From NCBI RefSeq assembly GCF_031010195.1, contig NZ_JAUAMC010000006.1, forward strand, positions 186,001 through 250,000: a DNA stretch of 64,000 nt, given 5' to 3'. Below, in pieces: positions 54,606 through 62,829 of the stretch (its first letter is position 1; each line of letters opens with the position of its first letter). The notes beneath the pieces are model-generated. The model searched no databases and was not told the DNA's origin. It was given only the letters and a program-made list of their open reading frames with translations. Made by a program: the position numbers and the translations under genes. This DNA comes from Halomonas sp. SpR8 (lineage in GTDB: Bacteria > Pseudomonadota > Gammaproteobacteria > Pseudomonadales > Halomonadaceae).

Positions 54606-56118
54606 ATCACTCATCTGGTGGTCCATTGCCATCTACTTATTGATTGCGATCGGCATCGCGATTATGTCTCGCCAAGGCGCTTCAGACGACGCCTCCAAAA
54701 GTATGTCGGGATACTTCCTGGGCAACCGACAAATGAACGGTTTTGTCTCTGCGCTAAGTTACAGCGCCACTACTTACAGCGCCTTTATGATGGTGGGTCT
54801 GGCAGGCCTTACCTATGCCGGTGGCGTTGGCGCGCTGGGCTTTGAAATTATCTACTTTGCCGGTGTTTCGCTGGTGGCTATCTTTGGGCCCAAATTCTGG
54901 GCGGTGGGCAAAAAATTCGGCTTTGTGACTCCAAGCGAGATGTTAGGACATCGCTACAACAGCAAGCATGTGGCCATGGCCATCTCCATCGCCAGCTGTA
55001 TCTTCCTGATTCCCTACTCGGCCGTTCAGCTTGCTGGCGTAGGTTACCTGCTGCAAGGCATTACCGATGGGGCGATTACCTTTACCACCGGGGTGGTATT
55101 AGCCACGGTGATCGCGATCTTTTTCTCTTATATCGCCGGGATTCGTTCGGTGATGTGGACCGACTCCCTCCAGGCGATCATGATGATTGTCGCCTCAACA
55201 CTGGTGGCCTTTCTGGTTATTCAGGGCCTGGGTGGTTTTGGCGCGCTATTCGATACGCTAGCAACGGAGCACCCCCAGTCGCTAACGGTGCCTGGCTCAG
55301 GACTATTCAGCTTTGTCACTTTCCTGGGGCTGACGATTCCCTGGTTCTTCTTTAGCCTCTCGAATCCCCAAGTCAGTCAGCGCCTGTTTATGCCCTCTTC
55401 GCTGCGCTCGATGCGTCATATGCTGATTGGCTTCCTGGTATTTGGTTTTATCTACACCATGGTGTCGGTGCTATGGGGCTTCTCCGCCTTGGCTGCTTTC
55501 CCGAGTCTGGAACGGGCGGATTTGGCCACACCGACACTGCTGGCTTCAGAGTTTGTCCCACCCGTGCTAGGCGTCATCGTGATGATCGGCATTATGGCCG
55601 CAGCTGTGTCCACCATTGACTCGATCATGCTGACCCTGGCCTCCATGGTCTCCCGTGATGTGTATGCCAACGTCAAACCTAACGTTAGTGAAAAGCGTCA
55701 ACTGCTGGTGGGTAAGTTTGTGGTGCCGGTGATTGCGCTAATGGCGTTAGCCTTCGCCGAGCTGCAGCTTGACCTGATTGCGGTGCTGTCAGTGGCTGCA
55801 TCGTCGGGCCTAGTCGCCATGGTGCCTGCATTAATTGGCGCCTTCTATTGGAAACGCGGCACGGCTGCCGGTGCATTGGTTAGCGTGGTGGGCACTAGCG
55901 CCTTTGTACTGTTGATGTATGCCACCGGTAACTCGCTGCTGGGCCTGCCTGCCGGCGTATGGGGCATTGTGGTCGCCAGTGTGCTGTTTGTTGGCGTCAG
56001 TCTCGTGACCAAACCCCATCAAGCCACCACGGATGCATTCTTTACCGCCATTGCTGAAGAACTGGGAAAAAAACGTCGTTCTTCTAACGATCAGGTGTCT
56101 AAAGAGGCGGCTGCCTAG
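54598..56118 (+). CDS. Sodium:solute symporter (SSS family), likely nicotinate uptake
   Basis: A 506-aa, roughly 13-helix SSS transporter: GYFLGNRQMNGFVSALSYSA, the sodium-site region (YSATTYSAFMMVG) and AAAVSTIDSIMLTLASMVSRD late in the core. The start at 54598 follows GAGGAG. It lies between nicB and nicX, so nicotinate or a pathway intermediate such as 6-hydroxynicotinate is the likely substrate. Pseudomonads use an MFS carrier (NicT) instead, so this would be a non-homologous replacement. Confidence 0.85.
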   Translation: MTESLIWWSIAIYLLIAIGIAIMSRQGASDDASKSMSGYFLGNRQMNGFVSALSYSATTYSAFMMVGLAGLTYAGGVGALGFEIIYFAGVSLVAIFGPKFWAVGKKFGFVTPSEMLGHRYNSKHVAMAISIASCIFLIPYSAVQLAGVGYLLQGITDGAITFTTGVVLATVIAIFFSYIAGIRSVMWTDSLQAIMMIVASTLVAFLVIQGLGGFGALFDTLATEHPQSLTVPGSGLFSFVTFLGLTIPWFFFSLSNPQVSQRLFMPSSLRSMRHMLIGFLVFGFIYTMVSVLWGFSALAAFPSLERADLATPTLLASEFVPPVLGVIVMIGIMAAAVSTIDSIMLTLASMVSRDVYANVKPNVSEKRQLLVGKFVVPVIALMALAFAELQLDLIAVLSVAASSGLVAMVPALIGAFYWKRGTAAGALVSVVGTSAFVLLMYATGNSLLGLPAGVWGIVVASVLFVGVSLVTKPHQATTDAFFTAIAEELGKKRRSSNDQVSKEAAA

Positions 56119-56238
56119 CTGCTTATTCCGGCCAAACCATAGAGCGCTGGGTATGCCCATTGGCGAGCTTAAGCGCTCTCAGCAAACTCTTCCCGGTACG
56201 CTATAGCGGAGCATGCGCCCGGGAAGCTTGGAGACGTT

Positions 56239-57270
56239 ATGGATCATGCAAGCTTTACGGAAATTTGCCTCCACCAGCTAAAAATGTCTGGCGTACATGA
56301 AGGCGAAAAGCTCGTCGTGCTAACCCAGGGTAGCGAACGCCTTGATTATGCCGACGCCTTTATGGCGGCGGGGCAGCGCTTAGGCGCCAATATGTACCAT
56401 ATGCGGTTACCCGCACCACTACCCACAGGTGGTTGGGCCGTGGGAGCAACGGGGCTTGCCAGCATGCCCGATGCGGTGGAGGCGCTAAAGAACTGCGACA
56501 TGCTGATCGACTGCATCTTCCTGCTGTTCTCGCCGGAGCAAATGGCGATTCAAGCCGCCGGTACGCGCATACTGACGGCAGTTGAGCCGCCTGAGCTGCT
56601 GGCCAGAATGCTGCCCACCCAGGAGCTGCGCGAAAAGGTCGAGCTGGCCGCCGCGCTACTGGAAAAAGCCAAGGTGATGCGCATCACCTCGCCCCACGGC
56701 ACCGATGTCACCTACCAACTGAATACGTACGCTACCGTCGCCGAGTATGCCTGCACCGATGAGCCTGGTCGCTGGGATCACTGGCCCTCTGGCTTTGTAT
56801 TTACCGGCGGCGATGACGATGGCGTTGATGGCACCATTGTGGTGGCGCCAGGCGACATCTTGCTGCCGCAGAATATGTACGTCCGAGAGCCCATTACGTA
56901 CACCATCGAAAAGGGCTGGATTAGTGATATACGCGGCGGGCTGGATGCCGAGTTGGTGAAATCCTATATGGATAGCTTTAACGACCCGCGCGGCCTGGGG
57001 ATGAGCCATGTGGGCTGGGGTATGAACCCGAATGCCAAGTGGCACCGTATGGTGCCGGGCGAGTTCCCCGGGGGTATGGGGATGGAGCCGCGCAGTTTCT
57101 ATGGCAACGTGATGTTCTCAACCGGCCCGAACAGCGAACTGGGCGGGTCTAACGATACCGCCTGCCACCTGGATATCCCCATGCGCAACTGTTCGCTGTT
57201 TCTCGATGATGAGCCTATCGTGATTGATGGCGATATCGTCGTTAAAGAGCTGCAAATGGCTAGCAGTTAG
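56239..57270 (+). CDS. nicX: 2,5-dihydroxypyridine 5,6-dioxygenase NicX
   Basis: A 343-aa Fe(II) extradiol-type dioxygenase that opens 2,5-dihydroxypyridine to N-formylmaleamate. The expected iron ligands His257 (SHVGWGMNP), His310 and Asp312 (ACHLDIP) have exactly the spacing of the P. putida NicX ligands (265, 318, 320, from memory). It follows the symporter by 120 bases, and a terminator lies just past its stop. Confidence 0.93.
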   Translation: MDHASFTEICLHQLKMSGVHEGEKLVVLTQGSERLDYADAFMAAGQRLGANMYHMRLPAPLPTGGWAVGATGLASMPDAVEALKNCDMLIDCIFLLFSPEQMAIQAAGTRILTAVEPPELLARMLPTQELREKVELAAALLEKAKVMRITSPHGTDVTYQLNTYATVAEYACTDEPGRWDHWPSGFVFTGGDDDGVDGTIVVAPGDILLPQNMYVREPITYTIEKGWISDIRGGLDAELVKSYMDSFNDPRGLGMSHVGWGMNPNAKWHRMVPGEFPGGMGMEPRSFYGNVMFSTGPNSELGGSNDTACHLDIPMRNCSLFLDDEPIVIDGDIVVKELQMASS

Positions 57271-57289
57271 TGCGTCAGCAGTATGCTGA

Positions 57290-57313
57290 AAAAGCCCCGG
57301 TTGGGGCTTTTTT
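57290..57313 (+). terminator. Terminator after nicX
   Basis: AAAGCCCC (57291-57298) and GGGGCTTT (57303-57310) with a GGTT loop and T-run; flanking A-run and T-run make it usable on both strands, so it may also end the convergent pxp transcript. Confidence 0.9.
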
Positions 57314-57317
57314 TACT

Positions 57318-58268
57318 TCAAATCCATGTGTTTAACTGTGTACGATAATCATCCTGCGCCTGGCGGGCGCTGACTGGTGTAAGCCACACCTCGGTGCCGG
57401 GTAGGCATTGTGACAGGGTGGCGCAGGCCATCGGGGTGAGAGCGCCTAAACGCGGGTAGCCGCCAATGGTCTGGCGGTCGTTCATCAGTACGATGGGTTG
57501 ACCATCCGGCGGTACCTGAACCGCCCCCAGCGGAATGCCTTCGGAAATAATCCCCGTAAGCGAACCGTGTAGCGCAGGGCCTGTGAGCCGGACGCCCATG
57601 CGGTCGGCGCGGTTATCCACTTTCCAGGGGTGGTTGAACACCTGGAATAGTGCGCGACCGCTAAACGAGGCGATTTGCGAACCGAGCACGATAGGCAAGC
57701 GGCAGCCCGAGGTGGGTATGCGCGGGCCTTGGCCTTCAGGAATACGGCGTAGCGCAGGGGCGGTGCCTTTCCAGGTCAAGCGGTCGCCGACTTTTAAGGG
57801 CTTACCATCTTCATGCAGGCCGCCCAGCTGTTCCCGGGCGGTGCAGGCACGGCTGCCCAGCACCTCTGGCGCGTTTAGCCCGCCGGGAAAGGCTAGGTAG
57901 GCGCGTAGGCCCTGGCGCGGTTGGCGAAACACTAGGCGTTGGCCGGGCAGTAGCTTAAAGCTGGCATTGGGAGCGAGCGGCTTGCCATCCAATTGGGCGT
58001 CCAGATCCGCACCGGTCAGCGCCAGGCGCACTTCGCGTTCGGTTTCAAAGCTCAGGCCGCCGCCCATAACAATTTCCAGCGCGGCGCTGTTTAGCGCATT
58101 ACCCAGCAGCCAGTTGGCCCAATTAAATGCGATCCAGTCGGCAGCACCGCCCTGGGTAACCCCTAAATGGCCAACGCCAAACCGCCCGGCATCCTGAATC
58201 AGTGCCAGCGGACCTACCTGTTTAACGATCATTCCTGCTTGTGCGTGATTCGTGGCGTTCTGGCTCAT
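57318..58268 (-). CDS. pxpC: 5-oxoprolinase subunit PxpC (carboxyltransferase-like)
   Basis: A 316-aa KipA/allophanate hydrolase subunit 2-type protein: QVGPLALIQDAGRFGVGHLG, GAADWIAFNWANWLLGN and PIVLMNDRQTIGGYPRLG. With PxpA and PxpB it hydrolyses 5-oxoproline to glutamate using ATP. Its start overlaps the pxpB stop by ATGA. Confidence 0.9.
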   Translation of the reverse strand: MSQNATNHAQAGMIVKQVGPLALIQDAGRFGVGHLGVTQGGAADWIAFNWANWLLGNALNSAALEIVMGGGLSFETEREVRLALTGADLDAQLDGKPLAPNASFKLLPGQRLVFRQPRQGLRAYLAFPGGLNAPEVLGSRACTAREQLGGLHEDGKPLKVGDRLTWKGTAPALRRIPEGQGPRIPTSGCRLPIVLGSQIASFSGRALFQVFNHPWKVDNRADRMGVRLTGPALHGSLTGIISEGIPLGAVQVPPDGQPIVLMNDRQTIGGYPRLGALTPMACATLSQCLPGTEVWLTPVSARQAQDDYRTQLNTWI

Positions 58269-58981
58269 GGCCGCTCCTCCATGGGCGTGGTGTCGCCACC
58301 GTCCGCTTCAAATTCCGCTCGAGAGATGGCTCTAAAACGCACCTTGTCACCGGGACGGAACAACGGCTCGCCACGCTTGGCATGCTCGAATAGCGGCACA
58401 TTGGTGCGCCCCAGAATGTTCCAGCCACCCGGGGAGAGCAGTGGATAAATGGCGGTTTGACGATCGGCAATGCCCACGCTACCGGCAGCGACCTTGCGGC
58501 GCGGTGTTTTCAAGCGTGGCGTGGCGATTGCTTCATCTACCAAGCCCATAAAGCCATAGCCAGGCGCGAAACCCAATGCAAAGACGCAGTAGTCGTGGTT
58601 GCAGTGCTGCTTGATCAGCTCGTCCACACTGATACCTGCGCGCTTGGCGACCAGGGGCAGTTCAGGGCCGACGCTTTCGTCGTACCACACGGGGATATCG
58701 TGCAGTTCACCGGCTTGAGTATCCACAGGGGTAAGGCCTGAAAGTGCCTTGTGAATAAGTTGAATCGCCTCGCTATGAGTTAACTGCAAGCAGTCGTAAT
58801 GCAGCAACAGCGTGGTGTAAGAGGGCACCAAGTCAATTAACACGCCCCCAAAGGCGTTACGCAGCGCTTGGTCGGCAGCGATTACCCAGGCCATATTGGT
58901 TTCGTCGATGGCGTCGAACAGGCGCACCAGCAGAGCGTCCATGGCGGCGGTTTCAATGTTTTTTTCAATATTGGCTTTCAC
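58265..58981 (-). CDS. pxpB: 5-oxoprolinase subunit PxpB
   Basis: A 238-aa KipI-type subunit: [27 protein letters not shown] and [14 protein letters not shown] are typical. The start is a GTG at 58981 overlapping the pxpA stop (GTGA). The C-terminal extension [12 protein letters not shown] is unremarkable. Confidence 0.9.
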   Translation of the reverse strand: MKANIEKNIETAAMDALLVRLFDAIDETNMAWVIAADQALRNAFGGVLIDLVPSYTTLLLHYDCLQLTHSEAIQLIHKALSGLTPVDTQAGELHDIPVWYDESVGPELPLVAKRAGISVDELIKQHCNHDYCVFALGFAPGYGFMGLVDEAIATPRLKTPRRKVAAGSVGIADRQTAIYPLLSPGGWNILGRTNVPLFEHAKRGEPLFRPGDKVRFRAISRAEFEADGGDTTPMEERP

Positions 58982-59730
58982 GCCTGCTCCAGCGCCTGAA
59001 AGGCCTCGCGGATAGCGCGAACGGCAGCCACGGATTCAGGATTATCGCCGTGAACACAGAGGGTGTCGCAGGCTAACGGCAGCTTGGTACCGTCGAGTGC
59101 GGTGAGCGGTTCGCCTTTGGCCAGCATAATGGCTTGATTGACGATGGTGTTTTGGTCGTGGTGAACGGCATTGGGTAAACGCCGCGAAGCCAGGTGGCCA
59201 TTGGCGTCGTAGGCGCGATCAGCAAAGGTCTCGAACCACAGGGTAATACCCATTTTGGCGGCTAACTCGCGGTGTGGCTCGGGGTTGGCGGTGGACATAA
59301 TCATTAACGGCAGACTGGCGTCATAAGCCCGTACGGCACGCATCACGCCCTCCAGTAGCGCCGGGTTGGCGGCCATGTCGTTATACAACGCACCGTGCGG
59401 TTTGATATAGCTGAGTTGAGTGCCTTCGGCTTGGCATATGCCCACCAACGCTCCCACTTGATAAAGCACCATATCTTCCGCTTCTTCTGGCGAGCAGGCC
59501 ATGGAGCGCCGCCCAAAACCCATCAAATCCGGGTAGCCAGGGTGCGCGCCAATACGTACGTCATTTTGAACCGCTAGTTTGACGGTGTGGCGCATCACGT
59601 GGGGGTCGGAGGCGTGGAAGCCGCAGGCGATATTGGCACAGTCGACGTAAGGCATCGCCTCGGTATCCAGGCCAAGGCGCCAGTTGCCGAAACTTTCGCC
59701 CATATCGCAATTAAGCAGGGGGATGGCCAT
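58978..59730 (-). CDS. pxpA: 5-oxoprolinase subunit PxpA (LamB/YcsF family)
   Basis: A 250-aa LamB/YcsF protein with [46 protein letters not shown] and [16 protein letters not shown] lies 6 bases before the ATG. First gene of pxpABC and divergent from a LysR regulator. Confidence 0.93.
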   Translation of the reverse strand: MAIPLLNCDMGESFGNWRLGLDTEAMPYVDCANIACGFHASDPHVMRHTVKLAVQNDVRIGAHPGYPDLMGFGRRSMACSPEEAEDMVLYQVGALVGICQAEGTQLSYIKPHGALYNDMAANPALLEGVMRAVRAYDASLPLMIMSTANPEPHRELAAKMGITLWFETFADRAYDANGHLASRRLPNAVHHDQNTIVNQAIMLAKGEPLTALDGTKLPLACDTLCVHGDNPESVAAVRAIREAFQALEQA

Positions 59731-60089
59731 AGCGACTCCTGTTAGTTATGGGGGCTTTCAGTTATTAGTGCTTTCACTTGGCTGAAGCAAAACGCGAAGC
59801 CAACACCAATATATGAAGTCGGTTTGCTCAGTGCCAATCGTTTTTGTCGATACTAACTATTGGGCGCTCCTATCATGTTGTTATTTATTGAAAAATGGTT
59901 GACGGTGAGGAGCGATACGCTTATCACAGTATAGGTGCGGCGTGATAATAACGTTGGTCGAGTTGCGCTGTCGGGAGTGGTCTCAAAGTTGCATAGTGAC
60001 ATGCTAGCTGTGTGGTAACCCTCGGCAGTCACGATGCAACGGCGCAACGCTGTTTTCCACTTTAGAAGGTCATTGGTAGGCGAGTCACT
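59731..60089. promoter_or_regulatory. Divergent control region of pxpA and lysR
   Basis: A 359-base gap. TTATCAC (59921-59927) and GTGATAA (59942-59948) form a perfect 7-bp inverted repeat with 14 bases between, within the size range of a LysR-type site. No gene is seen in the gap; the longest minus-strand frame has no ribosome site. Confidence 0.55.
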
Positions 60090-61070
60090 ATGCTCGATTT
60101 TAAAGAACTTGAGGCGTTTGTATGGGCGGTAAGGCTCGGCTCCTTCCGTAAGGCGGCGACCCGCCTGCACCTTACCCAGCCTTCTGTATCTGAGCGTATT
60201 TCACGCCTTGAATCCACGGTGGGAGAGTTGCTGCTGGAACGGTCTGCTCGGCCTATCCAGCCGACCATGCGCGGTCGTGAGTTCTTTGTCCACGCAGAGC
60301 GAATGCTGCACCAACGTGATGAGGCAATGAAGCTATTCGATAGCGAAGAGGCTTTTTCTGCACCACTTCGGCTCGGCACGATTGAAACCATTGCCCATAG
60401 CTGGTTTCCCGACTTTATGCGCAGGCTCACCGAGCGGTACCCGCGTCTCACCATAGAACTGACGGTTGATTATTCGCCGGTGCTGAATGAGCGGCTACTG
60501 AGCAATGAACTGGATATTGTGCTGGCGATGAATGGCTATTCGCCGCAGAAGCAGATTGAGTATGAGTCACTCAGCCCCTATGAGATGGGCATGTTTGTGT
60601 CTCCCCGGCACGCCAAACTGCTAAGTGAAAGTGCCGACACCTGGGGTAAACAACTGCCGTTTATTTCGTTTGGTAAGCAGGCGCGCCCTTATGCGGAGCT
60701 GGTGAATTACCTGGCAGAGCAGGCCGTGGCCAGCCCGCGTATTCATAGCGTTAGTACCTTGATGACGATTGTACGCATGACCACCGAAGGGTTAGGGATC
60801 GGCGCGCTGCCAGTGGCTACGGTGCTGGATGAGTGGCAGCGGGGGGAGCTCTACCGACTTGAACTGCCGGTGCCGTTACCGGCCATGCATTATGATGCGA
60901 TATGGCGCAATGCGAATCATCCGCGCTTTTGCCGAGGGGTTGCCAGCTTGGCCCAGCAGTGTGCCTGCCGCTACGCCCAGGCGCGGCGTGCTGATATGAC
61001 AACAACACTTTTCTCCGGGCGCTGGGTTGCTACCCGCGCCTCCTCTGGTACCACCGAAGCAATGAACTAG
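60090..61070 (+). CDS. LysR-family transcriptional regulator
   Basis: A 326-aa LysR regulator. The N-terminal helix-turn-helix is FVWAVRLGSFRKAATRLHLT followed by QPSVSERISRLE; the effector domain begins near LRLGTIETIAH. It diverges from pxpABC and is followed 68 bases on by a TRAP transporter, so it may control both, with 5-oxoproline or a related acid as inducer. The last 20 residues are low-complexity. Confidence 0.9.
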   Translation: MLDFKELEAFVWAVRLGSFRKAATRLHLTQPSVSERISRLESTVGELLLERSARPIQPTMRGREFFVHAERMLHQRDEAMKLFDSEEAFSAPLRLGTIETIAHSWFPDFMRRLTERYPRLTIELTVDYSPVLNERLLSNELDIVLAMNGYSPQKQIEYESLSPYEMGMFVSPRHAKLLSESADTWGKQLPFISFGKQARPYAELVNYLAEQAVASPRIHSVSTLMTIVRMTTEGLGIGALPVATVLDEWQRGELYRLELPVPLPAMHYDAIWRNANHPRFCRGVASLAQQCACRYAQARRADMTTTLFSGRWVATRASSGTTEAMN

Positions 61071-61138
61071 AAGCAACGCACTAGAAGCAACGGACGATTA
61101 GAAGCACCACACTTAATAGAAATAAGAGGGTTCTCACG

Positions 61139-62122
61139 ATGCGCAAGACAATCACGACGTCGCTGCTACTGGCGACCGCCTGCGGATTAACGGTGTCGGC
61201 TCACGCGGCGGAATGGACGATGGCCACGCCTTACGGGGATGCCAGCTTTCATACCCAAAACACTAAGCAGTTCGCCGAAGATGTGGCTGAAGCGACTGAC
61301 GGTGAACTAACCATTACCGTGCATAGCGGTGGCTCACTGATAGCCCACGGAGAAATAAAGTCGTCGGTTCGTCGCGGGACCATCGATGCTGGTGAAGTCT
61401 TCCTCTCGGTGCTCTCCAACGATGATCCGATCTTTGAAGTCGATACCCTGCCAGGTGTAGCGGGTAGCTATGATGAGGCCTACGCATTGTGGGAAACCAC
61501 CAAGCCGATGATCACCGAGCTGTTCGCCGATGAAGGGCTGATTCCACTCTACGCGGTTGCCTGGCCTGCACAAGGAATCTATACCTCCGAGCCGCTTACT
61601 GAACCAGAGCAGTTCGAAGGTCTGCGCGTCCGTGCACCGAATATTAACACCCAGCGCTTCGTCGAAAACCTGGGCGGCAGCCCGACTGAGACCGAAGAGT
61701 CTGATATCCCCACCGCCTTTAGCACTGGTCGGGTTGATGCCATGATCACCTCTAGCTCCACTGGTAACGCCATGGCCGCTTGGGATTACGTGACCGATTA
61801 CACCAACGCTAACTTATGGCTGCCGAAAAATATTGTGTTTATCAGCCAGCGTAGTTTTGATGGCCTAGACGAAGCGACCCAGGAAGCGCTGATGAAAGCC
61901 GCGGCTGAGGCTGAAAAACGTGGTTGGGAGATGAGTCGCGAAGATAACGATGCCAGTTTGGCGGTTTTGGAAGAGAACGGTATTTCTGTCTCTGAACCTA
62001 ACGACGCTATTTCAGAAGCGCTTCAAGCGGCTGGTGATCAACTGTTTGAAGACTGGCAGTCACGTGCCGATGACGATGCCAAACAGGCGCTAGAGAGCTA
62101 CCGCGAGCAGCAAGACAGCTAG
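61139..62122 (+). CDS. TRAP transporter substrate-binding protein (DctP family)
   Basis: A 327-aa periplasmic binding protein with signal peptide TSLLLATACGLTVSAHAAEW. Typical DctP features: FAEDVAEATDGELTITVHSG, IDAGEVFLSVLSNDDPIFEV, LRVRAPNINTQRFVENLGG (with the Arg that binds carboxylates) and PTAFSTGRVDAMITSS. Substrate is probably an organic acid; the neighbourhood suggests 5-oxoproline. Confidence 0.9.
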   Translation: MRKTITTSLLLATACGLTVSAHAAEWTMATPYGDASFHTQNTKQFAEDVAEATDGELTITVHSGGSLIAHGEIKSSVRRGTIDAGEVFLSVLSNDDPIFEVDTLPGVAGSYDEAYALWETTKPMITELFADEGLIPLYAVAWPAQGIYTSEPLTEPEQFEGLRVRAPNINTQRFVENLGGSPTETEESDIPTAFSTGRVDAMITSSSTGNAMAAWDYVTDYTNANLWLPKNIVFISQRSFDGLDEATQEALMKAAAEAEKRGWEMSREDNDASLAVLEENGISVSEPNDAISEALQAAGDQLFEDWQSRADDDAKQALESYREQQDS

Positions 62123-62143
62123 TCCTCATTGCGACCTCTCTTG

Positions 62144-62172
62144 CAGAGGCGGCGGCTTTGCTGCCGCCTCTG
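62144..62172 (+). terminator. Hairpin between TRAP binding protein and small permease genes
   Basis: Perfect 10-bp arms CAGAGGCGGC (62144-62153) and GCCGCCTCTG (62163-62172), followed by TTTCTCCC. The weak T-run suits partial termination or transcript protection that gives more binding protein than permease. Confidence 0.7.
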
Positions 62173-62218
62173 TTTCTCCCACGCGCTTTTTCTTAAGTGC
62201 TGCCTGAGGCATGCGAAC

Positions 62219-62782
62219 ATGACGTTTAAATTCGACAAGCTCTATCGCCTGGGTGCTTGGGGTGCAGCGGCGTGCATGGTGGTTATCTGTGCGCTGATAG
62301 CGATTCAGGTGACCTTCCGCTTGGTAGATGCGCTATTAGTGCTGGTGGGGCTGGGCCGTTTGGGCTTAAGCATCACCGGCGTCTCGGAAATCGCCTCTTA
62401 TCTATTGGTTGGGGCGACCTTTCTGGGGCTGGCCTACACCTTTGTGCATCATGCGCATATACGCGTAACGCTGCTAATTGCTCGGTTACCCTCGGCCATT
62501 CGTGTGTGGTTCGAGGTGTTTTGTTTGATTATCGCGTTGGCGATCAGCCTGATGCTGAGCTATGGCCTGATTGAGCTGGCCAGAGAGAGCCTGACTTATA
62601 ACGACGTATCTTCAGGGTTCATGTCGATTCCTCTATGGATTCCCCAGCTCGTCCTCGCGACCAGCGTCGGGCTGCTCTGTTTGGCCCTGGCGGAAGCCCT
62701 CTTTATGGCGCTACGAATCGCTGCACACGATCCCTCAAGTTTTCGCGAGGCCATCGAGACTGATGACAGCGAGGAGCATTAA
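62219..62782 (+). CDS. TRAP transporter small permease (DctQ family)
   Basis: A 187-aa protein with four membrane helices (AACMVVICALIAIQVTFRLV, EIASYLLVGATFLGLAYTFV, VFCLIIALAISLMLSYGLIE, LVLATSVGLLCLALAEALFM) and the conserved H-H-A-H-I-R-V motif. The start at 62219 has GAGG ahead and avoids a Cys/Arg-rich run-in from 62129. Confidence 0.85.
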   Translation: MTFKFDKLYRLGAWGAAACMVVICALIAIQVTFRLVDALLVLVGLGRLGLSITGVSEIASYLLVGATFLGLAYTFVHHAHIRVTLLIARLPSAIRVWFEVFCLIIALAISLMLSYGLIELARESLTYNDVSSGFMSIPLWIPQLVLATSVGLLCLALAEALFMALRIAAHDPSSFREAIETDDSEEH

Positions 62783-62829
62783 ATGTCGACACTAACCGCT
62801 GGTTTGCCCTCTAAATCGGAGAGATCCTC

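Noticed and set aside
62783-62829. ATG directly after the dctQ stop as start of dctM
   Set aside because: That frame stops after 19 codons; the GTG at 62830 with GGAG gives the DctM N-terminus.
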